DNA of 33,454 nucleotides from Sedimentibacter hydroxybenzoicus DSM 7310 (GTDB lineage: Bacteria; Bacillota; Clostridia; Tissierellales; Sedimentibacteraceae), in the NCBI RefSeq assembly GCF_013403245.1, contig NZ_JACBNQ010000032.1, positions 1-33,454 of the forward strand. Direction: 5' to 3'. The position numbers and the translations under genes were made by a program. Below, piece by piece: positions 7,206 to 14,870 of this stretch. Under the pieces are notes generated by a model that was not told where the DNA came from, ran no database searches, and was given only the letters and a program-made list of their open reading frames with translations. Each line of letters begins with the position of its first letter. Within the stretch, counting starts at the first letter, position 1.

Positions 7206-8909
7206 TTAAATTCCTCCCTTGATATAGGATATAAGCATATCCATAGTGTTTTTCAAACAAAGCGTTCCGTATCCCCAATATTGGTTTGGGTAATTCATGC
7301 CATTTTGTCTGCGTGCTCCAAGTCTTAAAAATGCCTTTATACGCTCACCATATAAAAACGGGTCGTTGCCTTCCACAATGCCCCATTGCATCATTAGAGC
7401 AGCAGAACCCGTAACAAAAGGAGCAGCTATGCTGGTTCCTGTAAACAATCCATATCCTCCGTATTTATTAGATGACATAATGTCTACTCCTGGAGCGACC
7501 AAATCCGGCTTTACATAAATATTGCTTCGTGTATACCCCCTACCGGAAAAATCAGCAATACTGTTTAGGTGAGAATTATATGCTCCTACTGTGATTACAT
7601 AAAAGGCTGTCGACGGCAGTGTGAGAGTTGTATCAATATAGGGAATAAAAAATGCCGTATTAAGGGAAACCTCTTCTATTATGGGAAGCCATATATCGAA
7701 ACTTCCATCAATAATTTCATCGGCTTTGATCCTTAACTGCCACAGACCCTCAGGTAGCCTCCCCTCTGTAGCTTCAATCTGAATAAATATATTCTGATCT
7801 ACGTTGTAGTGTCTTGGCTGACCATAATTAATATATACAGCTACATTATTAAAATAGATTACTTTTTCATGGTCTGCATATGTGATTTGTCCCGTTGTGA
7901 CACCGCTTGGAAGAATAAGCTCAATGCTGAATACATCAATAAAGTTTTTCCACAAGGTCAAATAAAACGAAGCTAACCCTCCTGTGGTATAAAAATCAAT
8001 ATTTCTTGTTTCATTCGTTTCAAGTATGCCTCTGTAGTGATGTGCAGCGGCACCTTCATTTCCGGATGCAACAACAATGACATTCTTCCATCTTTGGGCA
8101 ATGTCGTTCATAAAACCTTCAAAGAGCGAGTTACCGTCATGTGAACCATCATTGGTACCATAGCTGATATTTACAGCAATGGGCATCTCAAGGAACTCTG
8201 CTTTATCAATTACATATTTCAGTGCTCTCATCAATTCTGTTGTTCTTGCAAAGGAGCTCTGACCACGCCTTCCAAGACGAACAACAATGAGAGAAGCTTC
8301 CGGAGCAGATCCCCGGTAAATTCTGTTTACACTTCCTCTTCCGTTACCCGCTGCGACACCTGCAACCGCAGTGCCATGTCCGATATAATCCATATCAGGT
8401 ATGATACTATAGGGATACGTACTTGACAAAGCTGTGTTGATTTCTGTCTCGTTATACTCCGCTCCTCCTTTGAAGCCTTGCGGCGGAATTCCTTGCCCTG
8501 CTTGATCCCATATATATTTAATACGCGTGTGACCGTTATCGTTTCTAAAATCAGGATGGGTATAATCAATCCCTGAATCAATGATTCCAATCAGCGTTCC
8601 TTTTCCGGACAGTCCAAATGATGTTTGACTTTGTACCGGAGCAATACATGCTGCATCAAGAGCATCCCGCAAAACAAACTGCAAACGCTTAGGCAGCTCA
8701 ATATGTTCAATTTCGGTCTGTGCGGACAGCCATGAAATTAGTGGCTGTTTTAAGGTGATGATGGCATATTGTTCGCTTAGTATCTCTACTTCAACATCAG
8801 AGATGCTTTCAAATTTTAAAATATCGCCGTGATATTTTACGATAACTTCCCAGGTATTATCTTCTATATTATACCCGGTCTCAAGTTCACTGTTTTTAAA
8901 ATCAATCAA
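7206..8909 (-). CDS. Csp-type germination serine protease, catalytically intact
   Basis: This 567-residue S8 subtilase is of the clostridial Csp type. A pro-domain of about 95 residues precedes the catalytic domain. The triad is complete: D111 (IIDSGIDYTHPDF), H178 (DYIGHGTAVAG) and S493 (TGTSIAAPFVTG), with the oxyanion Asn in VASGNEG. A large insertion between the Asn and Ser blocks corresponds to the jellyroll domain of Csp proteins. The expected role is activation of pro-SleC in the germinating spore. The start is TTG at 8909 with AGGAGG seven bases upstream; no ATG competes. It is second in the operon, 42 bases after a small spore-type gene. Which of CspA or CspB it matches best needs an alignment. 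Confidence 0.92.
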   Translation of the reverse strand: MIDFKNSELETGYNIEDNTWEVIVKYHGDILKFESISDVEVEILSEQYAIITLKQPLISWLSAQTEIEHIELPKRLQFVLRDALDAACIAPVQSQTSFGLSGKGTLIGIIDSGIDYTHPDFRNDNGHTRIKYIWDQAGQGIPPQGFKGGAEYNETEINTALSSTYPYSIIPDMDYIGHGTAVAGVAAGNGRGSVNRIYRGSAPEASLIVVRLGRRGQSSFARTTELMRALKYVIDKAEFLEMPIAVNISYGTNDGSHDGNSLFEGFMNDIAQRWKNVIVVASGNEGAAAHHYRGILETNETRNIDFYTTGGLASFYLTLWKNFIDVFSIELILPSGVTTGQITYADHEKVIYFNNVAVYINYGQPRHYNVDQNIFIQIEATEGRLPEGLWQLRIKADEIIDGSFDIWLPIIEEVSLNTAFFIPYIDTTLTLPSTAFYVITVGAYNSHLNSIADFSGRGYTRSNIYVKPDLVAPGVDIMSSNKYGGYGLFTGTSIAAPFVTGSAALMMQWGIVEGNDPFLYGERIKAFLRLGARRQNGMNYPNQYWGYGTLCLKNTMDMLISYIKGGI

Positions 8910-8951
8910 TATTAGCCCTCCTAATCCTTAATTTTCACATAAAAATAATTA

Positions 8952-9236
8952 TTAAAAAAAGGCATATATCATTTCTCTTTTCACGTAACTGCCAACCCAT
9001 TTTTCGCCGTCCCAAAAATACCCCTGCACATATATATATGTAAATGCAATAGGGAAGAACCAAAACTCCCGGTAATTATTCAGCCACAGATAAAATACCA
9101 TATTGGTGTTTCTTTCGTGAAATAAATTACAGTCAATTGCATAGGACAGATGTGGGGTCATAGCAGGGGGAAAAGCCGGCGGAAGATTATGCCTTAAAAA
9201 AGCGTGTAAATCAGATTGATAAATATATCGTTGCAT
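8952..9236 (-). CDS. Small aromatic-rich protein at the head of the germination operon
   Basis: This 94-residue protein is unusually rich in Tyr, Phe and Trp, particularly in the second half (VFYLWLNNYREFWFFP, GYFWDGEKWVG). The C-terminal pattern resembles small proteins of clostridial spore-formers sometimes misnamed transporters, with an FWFYP motif followed by a GxxWxxxxWV motif. I rest that on recall, not a search. The ATG at 9236 has GGAG seven bases upstream; the in-frame ATG at 9251 overlaps that site. It is codirectional with the csp-csp-sleC genes and 42 bases upstream of the first, so a spore or germination role is suggested by context only. Confidence 0.75.
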   Translation of the reverse strand: MQRYIYQSDLHAFLRHNLPPAFPPAMTPHLSYAIDCNLFHERNTNMVFYLWLNNYREFWFFPIAFTYIYVQGYFWDGEKWVGSYVKREMIYAFF

Positions 9237-9285
9237 ACATACACTCCTCATATAATCAATAACCTCTTCAAAGATAAATATATGC

Positions 9286-9316
9286 TAATATATGTAAATT
9301 AAGAGCAAATTATAAC
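9286..9316 (-). promoter_or_regulatory. Possible forespore-type promoter of the germination operon
   Basis: On the minus strand GTTATA (9316-9311) and CATATATTA (9294-9286) are spaced by 16 bases, resembling the sigma-F/sigma-G pattern (GTATA ... CATA). It lies about 50 bases upstream of the small protein's start. The match is loose; it is offered because forespore expression is expected for csp and sleC. Confidence 0.3.
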
Positions 9317-9343
9317 CTACTTGATATAACTGAACTTGAAGAA

Positions 9344-9363
9344 GAGCCCGTTGGGGACGGTTT
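9344..9363. repeat. Degenerate GGGGACGG repeat copy
   Basis: The string CCCGTTGGGGACGGTTT (9347-9363) matches the core of the repeat at 782-836 (CCCAGTGGGGACGGTTC) with few changes. It lies between the small spore-type gene and the APH-type kinase, marking a second insertion or recombination point. Confidence 0.5.
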
Positions 9364-9380
9364 AGGTTTATAAAGGGAGA

Positions 9381-10358
9381 CTAAAATCCCATGTTTAATA
9401 TATTTTCTTTTATGTTATGGTAATAAATCACATGAGCAACCGTATCTTTTACTTCCGAAATGCCCATTTCTTTTTCATCAGCACCGCAATCTATGCCTAA
9501 TACGCGTTTAATATTGTATTCCAGCCATTGTAGACGACCGTAGTTACTATCGTAAAGATTTTCCCAATTTTGAGGCTTTATACCTCCGGCATTCAGATAT
9601 GAGTCAATAAGTTTTCTGAATAAGTTGAAATCAATATTACAATCTTCATAGCCTGACCAGCACAACGCAAGTTCAAATAATTCAAGTGAAGGATTGGCAT
9701 GTGAAAGGCATTCCAAATCAATAATACGATAATTATTATCATTCCATAATACGTTTTTACTATCCATATCGTTGTGACAAATTGAAAGAATCGGATCAAG
9801 ACTTTTTATAGCCTTATTTCCTTTTTCCTGACTGTCATAGAATAAATGGCAGCTTTCACGCAACAGTTCGTAAAGCTCTTTATTTTCATGCTTCATTTTA
9901 TTGATATAAAAATTCCAGTCTATATGAATTTCGTCTCGTTTGTATGGTGGTGATTTTTTTGTATCTAAATTATGTATTCTTGCAAGGACATTCCCAATTT
10001 CTATACAGTGATGTTCTTTTATTTCGTTTCCTTTTAGTGCTTTGCCATCATACCAATTGAATACATAGAAAAATTGACCATCAATTTCCTGCATTTTCTG
10101 ACCATGAAAAACTAAAGCAGGGAGAATGGGGATACTATGTTTTTCTAAAATAGATTCAAAGTATTCTGCTTTACGATAATTTTCTTTTGCCGTTTCCCTT
10201 TGCATAACATATGGATTCAGCAGTTTAACAGCATAGTTTCCGGTTGTAGTAAACATAGAATACATCTTGTGCATAAATCCTCCTGCCAGCGGAGTGGGGG
10301 TGGACTTTAGTGTTCCTAAATCAAATTGCTTGCATATTTTTTCAAACATAATCTGCAT
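9381..10358 (-). CDS. APH-family phosphotransferase (kinase-like fold)
   Basis: This 325-residue protein has the aminoglycoside/choline/homoserine-kinase fold. An N-lobe lysine is seen in YAVKLL (K45), the Brenner motif is ICHNDMDSKNVLW (H195, D197, N202), and the metal-binding Asp is in RIIDLE (D214). All catalytic residues are present, so it is probably an active small-molecule kinase in the cytoplasm. The substrate is unknown. Family names such as aminoglycoside phosphotransferase do not by themselves imply resistance. The ATG at 10358 follows AAAGGTG. It sits in an eroded accessory segment near a second, truncated APH domain (AraC fusion, 11060-11815). Confidence 0.85.
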   Translation of the reverse strand: MQIMFEKICKQFDLGTLKSTPTPLAGGFMHKMYSMFTTTGNYAVKLLNPYVMQRETAKENYRKAEYFESILEKHSIPILPALVFHGQKMQEIDGQFFYVFNWYDGKALKGNEIKEHHCIEIGNVLARIHNLDTKKSPPYKRDEIHIDWNFYINKMKHENKELYELLRESCHLFYDSQEKGNKAIKSLDPILSICHNDMDSKNVLWNDNNYRIIDLECLSHANPSLELFELALCWSGYEDCNIDFNLFRKLIDSYLNAGGIKPQNWENLYDSNYGRLQWLEYNIKRVLGIDCGADEKEMGISEVKDTVAHVIYYHNIKENILNMGF

Positions 10359-10424
10359 TGTGTCACCTTTACAAAATTATTATAGATTTTAATCGATTAT
10401 ATCATGGGAATACAATTTGTTGAA

Positions 10425-10751
10425 TCAGAACTTCAAAAAAGACTCACCATTTTCTTTAAGTTGGTTAAATATTTTGAGTGCTCCTTTACAGTCAGGTACT
10501 GTTACGGTTAACCTGACTATATCTCCCTTTGCTAAATCTCTGATCTCATCGGCAAACCAAAGCTTTGTTCCGCAGATTTGCATTTCAGCATGTAAAACCC
10601 AAGTACTTAAATTCGCTGGTATCGTTTTAACACCATCGGGAACATATTCACCGTATGGCATTGACATTCCGACTTTACTTCCAAACACTTTTTGATAAAA
10701 CTCTAAAACTTCTTTGCAGTTACCGCTAAATACAAGATATGGTGTAACCAT
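10425..10751 (-). CDS. VOC/glyoxalase superfamily protein (PhnB-like), shortened C-terminus
   Basis: This 108-residue protein begins like PhnB-type vicinal-oxygen-chelate proteins: TPYLVFSGNCKEVLEFYQKVFG, shortened here to its ends, then a QICGTKLWFAD strand. Related proteins usually run to about 135-140 residues and end with a segment containing DKFGxxWM. Here the frame stops in KENGESFLKF and no continuation was found in the other frames. It may be a recently truncated gene. The ATG at 10751 follows AGAAGG. No function can be assigned beyond the fold. Confidence 0.7.
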   Translation of the reverse strand: MVTPYLVFSGNCKEVLEFYQKVFGSKVGMSMPYGEYVPDGVKTIPANLSTWVLHAEMQICGTKLWFADEIRDLAKGDIVRLTVTVPDCKGALKIFNQLKENGESFLKF

Positions 10752-10813
10752 GTTTATACCTTCTTTCTTTTATTATTTGTTGGTAATACATGTAATAACA
10801 TCGCTTCAATGAA

Positions 10814-10960
10814 TCATTTCGTAACCGGATAACATATTTCAGTTACCCAATTCTCTGGATTTGTTTCCACACCGGGGTTTACATGATAAATATTAAACAT
10901 GGGTCCACACATAGTAAATTCGTTGTCTGATATATATTTTGCAACAGCTTCATTTGCTAG
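10814..10960 (-). pseudogene. 3' remnant of a GyrI-like effector-binding domain
   Basis: Reading the minus strand from 10960 gives about 48 codons, including NEAVAKYISDNEF, MCGPMFNIYHV, and the ending NWVTEICYPVTK with a TGA at 10814-10816. This is the typical C-terminal segment of GyrI-like small-molecule-binding domains, often attached to AraC or MerR regulators. The frame is closed by a stop a few codons upstream, so only the tail survives. The rest of 10752-11059 contains no intact gene. Confidence 0.65.
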
Positions 10961-11059
10961 GCTGCAATTCTATTATACAGTTGTTCATAATTCCTTTTTA
11001 TGACTGCACTGCTTGTGCCAAAACCTTCTTGATATGCACTTCATTCTTCCAGATAAATT

Positions 11060-11815
11060 TTAACATCTCTCTACTTGGATTTCAGATTCAATCACAGTCA
11101 AGGCTCTATGAAGCCGGGCGATGCTCTCTCCGTATTTTTCCCCGAATTCCCGGCGATTTTCACCGAAACGGTCGGATTTAGAAAGGGGATTCCCTTTGAT
11201 GCCTCGCGTCAATACAATGATTTGACTTCTATCCAGATATTCTTCGCCGGATTTGGCAGGAATCGGCGTTGATGCCCTGAATCCTTGCGTTGCCAGCGCC
11301 TTTGCTACCTTCATATTCGTGAGTATACTTTCACGGCTGCCCGTTTTAAGGATATAATCCTCTCCTATAGACCACACATTGTTTGAAACCTTTGTACCAT
11401 CCATGGTGTGAACATCAAGTATAGGTAAATCCTGCGGCATATCCCAATTTGCAAGAATTCTTCGTAATTCTTTTTCCGTAAACATAACTGAAACCTCCGA
11501 TTTAGACAGATAATTTTTCGGAGAGCCGCCGTACATTCGTACAAACGCCTTGTAAAATCCCGCATAGGTATCAAAACCATATTCCAGAGCCACATCAATG
11601 GCGCGACGACCGCCAGCTATTTCATTCAATGCCCGGTTAAGTCGCAGTCTGCCTATATAGGCAGACACGGACATACCTGTTGACTGTACAAACAGACGAT
11701 GATAATGCCATACAGAATAGCCTGCCATGCTTGCAAGCTCCTCGACGGTGATATCGGTTTTCAAATTTTGCTCAATATAGTTAATGCTTGATTTTATGAT
11801 GTCTGATGTATGCAT
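11060..11815 (-). CDS. AraC-family regulator fused to a truncated APH domain
   Basis: Residues about 1-105 form a complete AraC-type double helix-turn-helix (DITVEELASMAGYSVWHYHR, then AIDVALEYGFDTYAGFYKAF and GGSPKNY). Residues about 130-245 resemble the N-lobe of an APH-type kinase (YILKTGSRESIL, TRGIKGNPLSKS, YGESIARLHRAL). The Brenner motif and metal-binding Asp expected further on are absent because the frame stops at 11060. DNA binding may persist, but kinase or ligand-binding function should be lost. The ATG at 11815 (AAGAAGAG upstream) is preferred over GTG at 11833. Downstream DNA holds a GyrI-like remnant, so the locus is decaying. Confidence 0.8.
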   Translation of the reverse strand: MHTSDIIKSSINYIEQNLKTDITVEELASMAGYSVWHYHRLFVQSTGMSVSAYIGRLRLNRALNEIAGGRRAIDVALEYGFDTYAGFYKAFVRMYGGSPKNYLSKSEVSVMFTEKELRRILANWDMPQDLPILDVHTMDGTKVSNNVWSIGEDYILKTGSRESILTNMKVAKALATQGFRASTPIPAKSGEEYLDRSQIIVLTRGIKGNPLSKSDRFGENRREFGEKYGESIARLHRALTVIESEIQVERC

Positions 11816-11909
11816 GAGCACTCTTCTTTCCACGTGGTGATTTCAGTATAACAAATAAATCGGGTTAAAACATTTCCTTCTGTGCGAAGTTTTTCATGAT
11901 AACACACAA

Positions 11910-11931
11910 CGGCACAGATTTCTCTGTGCCG
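11910..11931 (-). terminator. Hairpin downstream of ppdK
   Basis: A perfect 9-bp stem, CGGCACAGA (11910-11918) with TCTGTGCCG (11923-11931), encloses a 4-base loop. The minus-strand tail is only moderately T-rich, so it may be a weak terminator for ppdK. Confidence 0.55.
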
Positions 11932-11959
11932 AAGTATTTAAGCTCTATTTCTATTATTT

Positions 11960-14581
11960 TTAATTTTTAACAGCCGCCTGAGCTGCTGCTAATCTTGCTA
12001 CCGGTACTCTGAACGGTGAGCAGGATACGTAGTCAAGTCCTGTTTTGTGGAAGAATTCTATGGAAGCAGGGTCCCCGCCGTGCTCTCCGCAAACTCCCAG
12101 GTGGAGATGATCTTTTGCACCTCTTCCGAGCTTAACGGCTGTTTCAACTAATTTACCTACACCAACTTGGTCTATCGTCTGGAACGGATCCTGTTCAAGT
12201 ATGCCTGCATCCTTGTAATCCTCCAGGAATTTACCTGCATCATCTCTTGAATAACCGAATGTCATTTGTGTTAAGTCATTGGTACCGAATGAGAAGAAAT
12301 CCGCATATTCTGCAACCTCGTCAGCCGTAACGCATGCTCTCGGTATTTCTATCATTGTTCCCACAAGGTATTGAAGGTCGGAGCCAAATTCCTTTTTGGT
12401 TTCTTCCGCAACTTCGATTATTAATTTTCTCAATATGCTTAATTCTTCTTTTTTACCAACGAGAGGAACCATTATTTCAGGTATTATATTTATATTTTCC
12501 TCTCTTGAAACCTCTATTGCTGCTTCAATTATTGCCTTTGTCTGCATTCTTGCTATTTCAGGATATGATATTGCAAGACGGCAACCCCTGTGTCCAAGCA
12601 TCGGGTTAAATTCCTGCAAGCCGTTAATTGTATCCTTAAGCTTAGTAACTGATACGTTCATATCCTTAGCAAGATCGATTATATCCTCTTCATCATGAGG
12701 TATGAATTCATGCAGAGGTGGATCTAACAATCTTATTGTAACGGGACGAATTCCCATCACCTTGAAAATTCCCTTGAAGTCATTTTTCTGCATAGGCAGT
12801 ATTTCCGCCAATGCTTTTTCTCTTTGTTCAACTGAATCGGCAATTATCATTTTACGTACTGAGAATATACGGCTTTCTTCAAAGAACATATGCTCAGTCC
12901 TGCATAAGCCTATACCTTCAGCACCGAATTTCACGGCAACTTCGGAATCCTTAGGAGTATCTGCATTTGTCCTGATGCCAAGCACTCTGAATTCATCTGC
13001 CCATTCCATTAGTTTACTGAAGTTTCCTGATATATTTGCTTCAACTGTTTTTATTTTTCCTTTATATACGCTTCCTGTGCTTCCGTCAAGTGAAATATAG
13101 TCGCCTTCCGTATATGTTTCACCTTTTACGGTCATTATTTTACTTGATTCATTAACATTGATTGACTCACATCCTGCTACACAGCATTTACCCATTCCTC
13201 TTGCCACAACGGCAGCATGTGATGTCATACCTCCTCTTGAAGTAAGAATACCCTTGGCTTTATTCATTCCTTCGATATCTTCAGGGGAGGTTTCCTTTCT
13301 AACCAAAATTGTATCTTCGCCTCTTTGAACTGCAGCAACAGCTTCATCTGCAGTAAAATAAATTTTTCCTGTAGCAGCTCCCGGTGATGCAGGAAGCCCT
13401 TTTGCTATAGGTACTGATTTTTCAAGATCTGCCTGGTCAAATTTAGGATGCAGCAATTGATCTAATGATTTTGGGTCAACTCTCATAACGGCTTCTTTCT
13501 TAGTAATAAGACCTTCGTCAACCATTTCTACGGCAGCTCTTAATGCTGCATCTGCAGTTCTTTTGCCGTTACGGGTTTGCAGGAAGTATAATTTCCCTTC
13601 CTCTATTGTAAATTCTATATCCTGCATATCTTTATAGTGCTGCTCAAGAGTATGGGCAGCCTCTATAAATTGATTATATATTTCAGGCATAACTTCATTT
13701 AATTTGTCTATTGGCAACGGTGTTCTTATACCTGCAACAACGTCCTCGCCCTGAGCATTAATCAGGAATTCGCCGAATACATTCTTCTCTCCTGTAGAAG
13801 GATTTCTTGTAAATGCAACACCTGTACCTGAAGTATCTCCCATGTTGCCGAAAACCATTGATTGTACGTTTACTGCTGTTCCTAAATTGTGGGGTATATC
13901 ATATAGATTTCTGTATGTAATTGCTCGTTGGTTATTCCATGATCTAAATACTGCTTCAACTGCCATTAACAGCTGGTTTTCAGGTTCCTGAGGGAATTCT
14001 GTCTTTGTTTCTTCCTTATATATTGTTTTAAATTCATCAACCAGGCTTATTAAGTCTTCTGCAGTAAGCTCTGTATCGAAATTATATCCCTTTTCTTCTT
14101 TTGCAGTTTCAAGAGCATTATCAAATTTTACTTTAGGTATTTCTAAAACTACATCACCAAACATTTGGATGAATCTTCTATAACTGTCGTATGCAAATCT
14201 TTTATTTCCGGTTTTATTTGCCATTCCTTCAACTGTTTTATCGTTCAGTCCAAGATTTAATATTGTATCCATCATACCGGGCATTGAAAATGCAGCTCCG
14301 GAACGAACTGATACTAATAAAGGATTATCTATATCACCAAACTTTTTGCCTGTTTGTTCTTCAAGAATTGATAGGTTTGCTTCAATTTGATTAATTATTT
14401 CATCCGTTAATTTTTTTCCCTGCTCATAAAATTCGGTACACGCTTCGGTTGTAACTGTTAATCCGGGAGGTACAGGAAGACCAATATTAGTCATTTCACA
14501 AAGGTTAGCACCTTTTCCACCCAACAGATATTTTTGAGAAGCATTACCTTCTTTAAACAAATAAACCCACTTTTTGCTCAT
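11960..14581 (-). CDS. ppdK: Pyruvate, phosphate dikinase
   Basis: This 873-residue enzyme has the usual PPDK length. It interconverts pyruvate, ATP and phosphate with phosphoenolpyruvate, AMP and pyrophosphate, and in anaerobes often runs in glycolysis. Three regions are seen: an N-terminal ATP-grasp domain, the swivelling phosphohistidine domain with GGMTSHAAVVARG (His at residue 455), and the C-terminal TIM barrel with GVCGEHGGDP (Cys at residue 831). Both positions coincide with the Clostridium symbiosum enzyme numbering. The ATG at 14581 was chosen because GGAGG ends six bases upstream; the ATG at 14587 directly abuts that site. It is divergent from dxs and monocistronic, with a hairpin after it. 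Confidence 0.98.
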   Translation of the reverse strand: MSKKWVYLFKEGNASQKYLLGGKGANLCEMTNIGLPVPPGLTVTTEACTEFYEQGKKLTDEIINQIEANLSILEEQTGKKFGDIDNPLLVSVRSGAAFSMPGMMDTILNLGLNDKTVEGMANKTGNKRFAYDSYRRFIQMFGDVVLEIPKVKFDNALETAKEEKGYNFDTELTAEDLISLVDEFKTIYKEETKTEFPQEPENQLLMAVEAVFRSWNNQRAITYRNLYDIPHNLGTAVNVQSMVFGNMGDTSGTGVAFTRNPSTGEKNVFGEFLINAQGEDVVAGIRTPLPIDKLNEVMPEIYNQFIEAAHTLEQHYKDMQDIEFTIEEGKLYFLQTRNGKRTADAALRAAVEMVDEGLITKKEAVMRVDPKSLDQLLHPKFDQADLEKSVPIAKGLPASPGAATGKIYFTADEAVAAVQRGEDTILVRKETSPEDIEGMNKAKGILTSRGGMTSHAAVVARGMGKCCVAGCESINVNESSKIMTVKGETYTEGDYISLDGSTGSVYKGKIKTVEANISGNFSKLMEWADEFRVLGIRTNADTPKDSEVAVKFGAEGIGLCRTEHMFFEESRIFSVRKMIIADSVEQREKALAEILPMQKNDFKGIFKVMGIRPVTIRLLDPPLHEFIPHDEEDIIDLAKDMNVSVTKLKDTINGLQEFNPMLGHRGCRLAISYPEIARMQTKAIIEAAIEVSREENINIIPEIMVPLVGKKEELSILRKLIIEVAEETKKEFGSDLQYLVGTMIEIPRACVTADEVAEYADFFSFGTNDLTQMTFGYSRDDAGKFLEDYKDAGILEQDPFQTIDQVGVGKLVETAVKLGRGAKDHLHLGVCGEHGGDPASIEFFHKTGLDYVSCSPFRVPVARLAAAQAAVKN

Positions 14582-14791
14582 AATCATCCTCCAAATATTT
14601 TATTTCACTTATTATGTTGTTTTAAGTTTACCCTATTATTAATTATTTAAAACAACAAGGGGTGACAACTTATTCATTTTTATTGTGTTACACTATTTGA
14701 TATAAATATACTAAATATGATACAATATTAAATCGAAAATGTACAGTATATTTTTAAGAAGAGTCATAAAAATTAATATGAATAATTCGTT

Positions 14792-14820
14792 TTGACATAT
14801 TTATGTAAGCAATATATAAT
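14792..14820 (+). promoter_or_regulatory. Consensus sigma-A promoter of dxs
   Basis: TTGACA (14792-14797) and TATAAT (14815-14820) are spaced by 17 bases, a full match to the sigma-A consensus. Transcription should start near 14827, about 44 bases before the dxs ATG. I found no convincing promoter for the divergent ppdK within 14588-14790. Confidence 0.8.
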
Positions 14821-14870
14821 TATGAGTGCGTATGCTATTAAATAAAACAATTTAATATTGAGAGGAAATA

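Noticed and set aside
9381-10358. Calling the APH-family protein an aminoglycoside resistance gene
   Set aside because: Only the kinase fold and catalytic motifs are visible. The family phosphorylates many metabolites, and nothing here points to a drug substrate.
10939-11272. Plus-strand ORFs over the AraC gene
   Set aside because: They are shadows of the minus-strand AraC-APH frame and the decayed region, with no family match or ribosome site.
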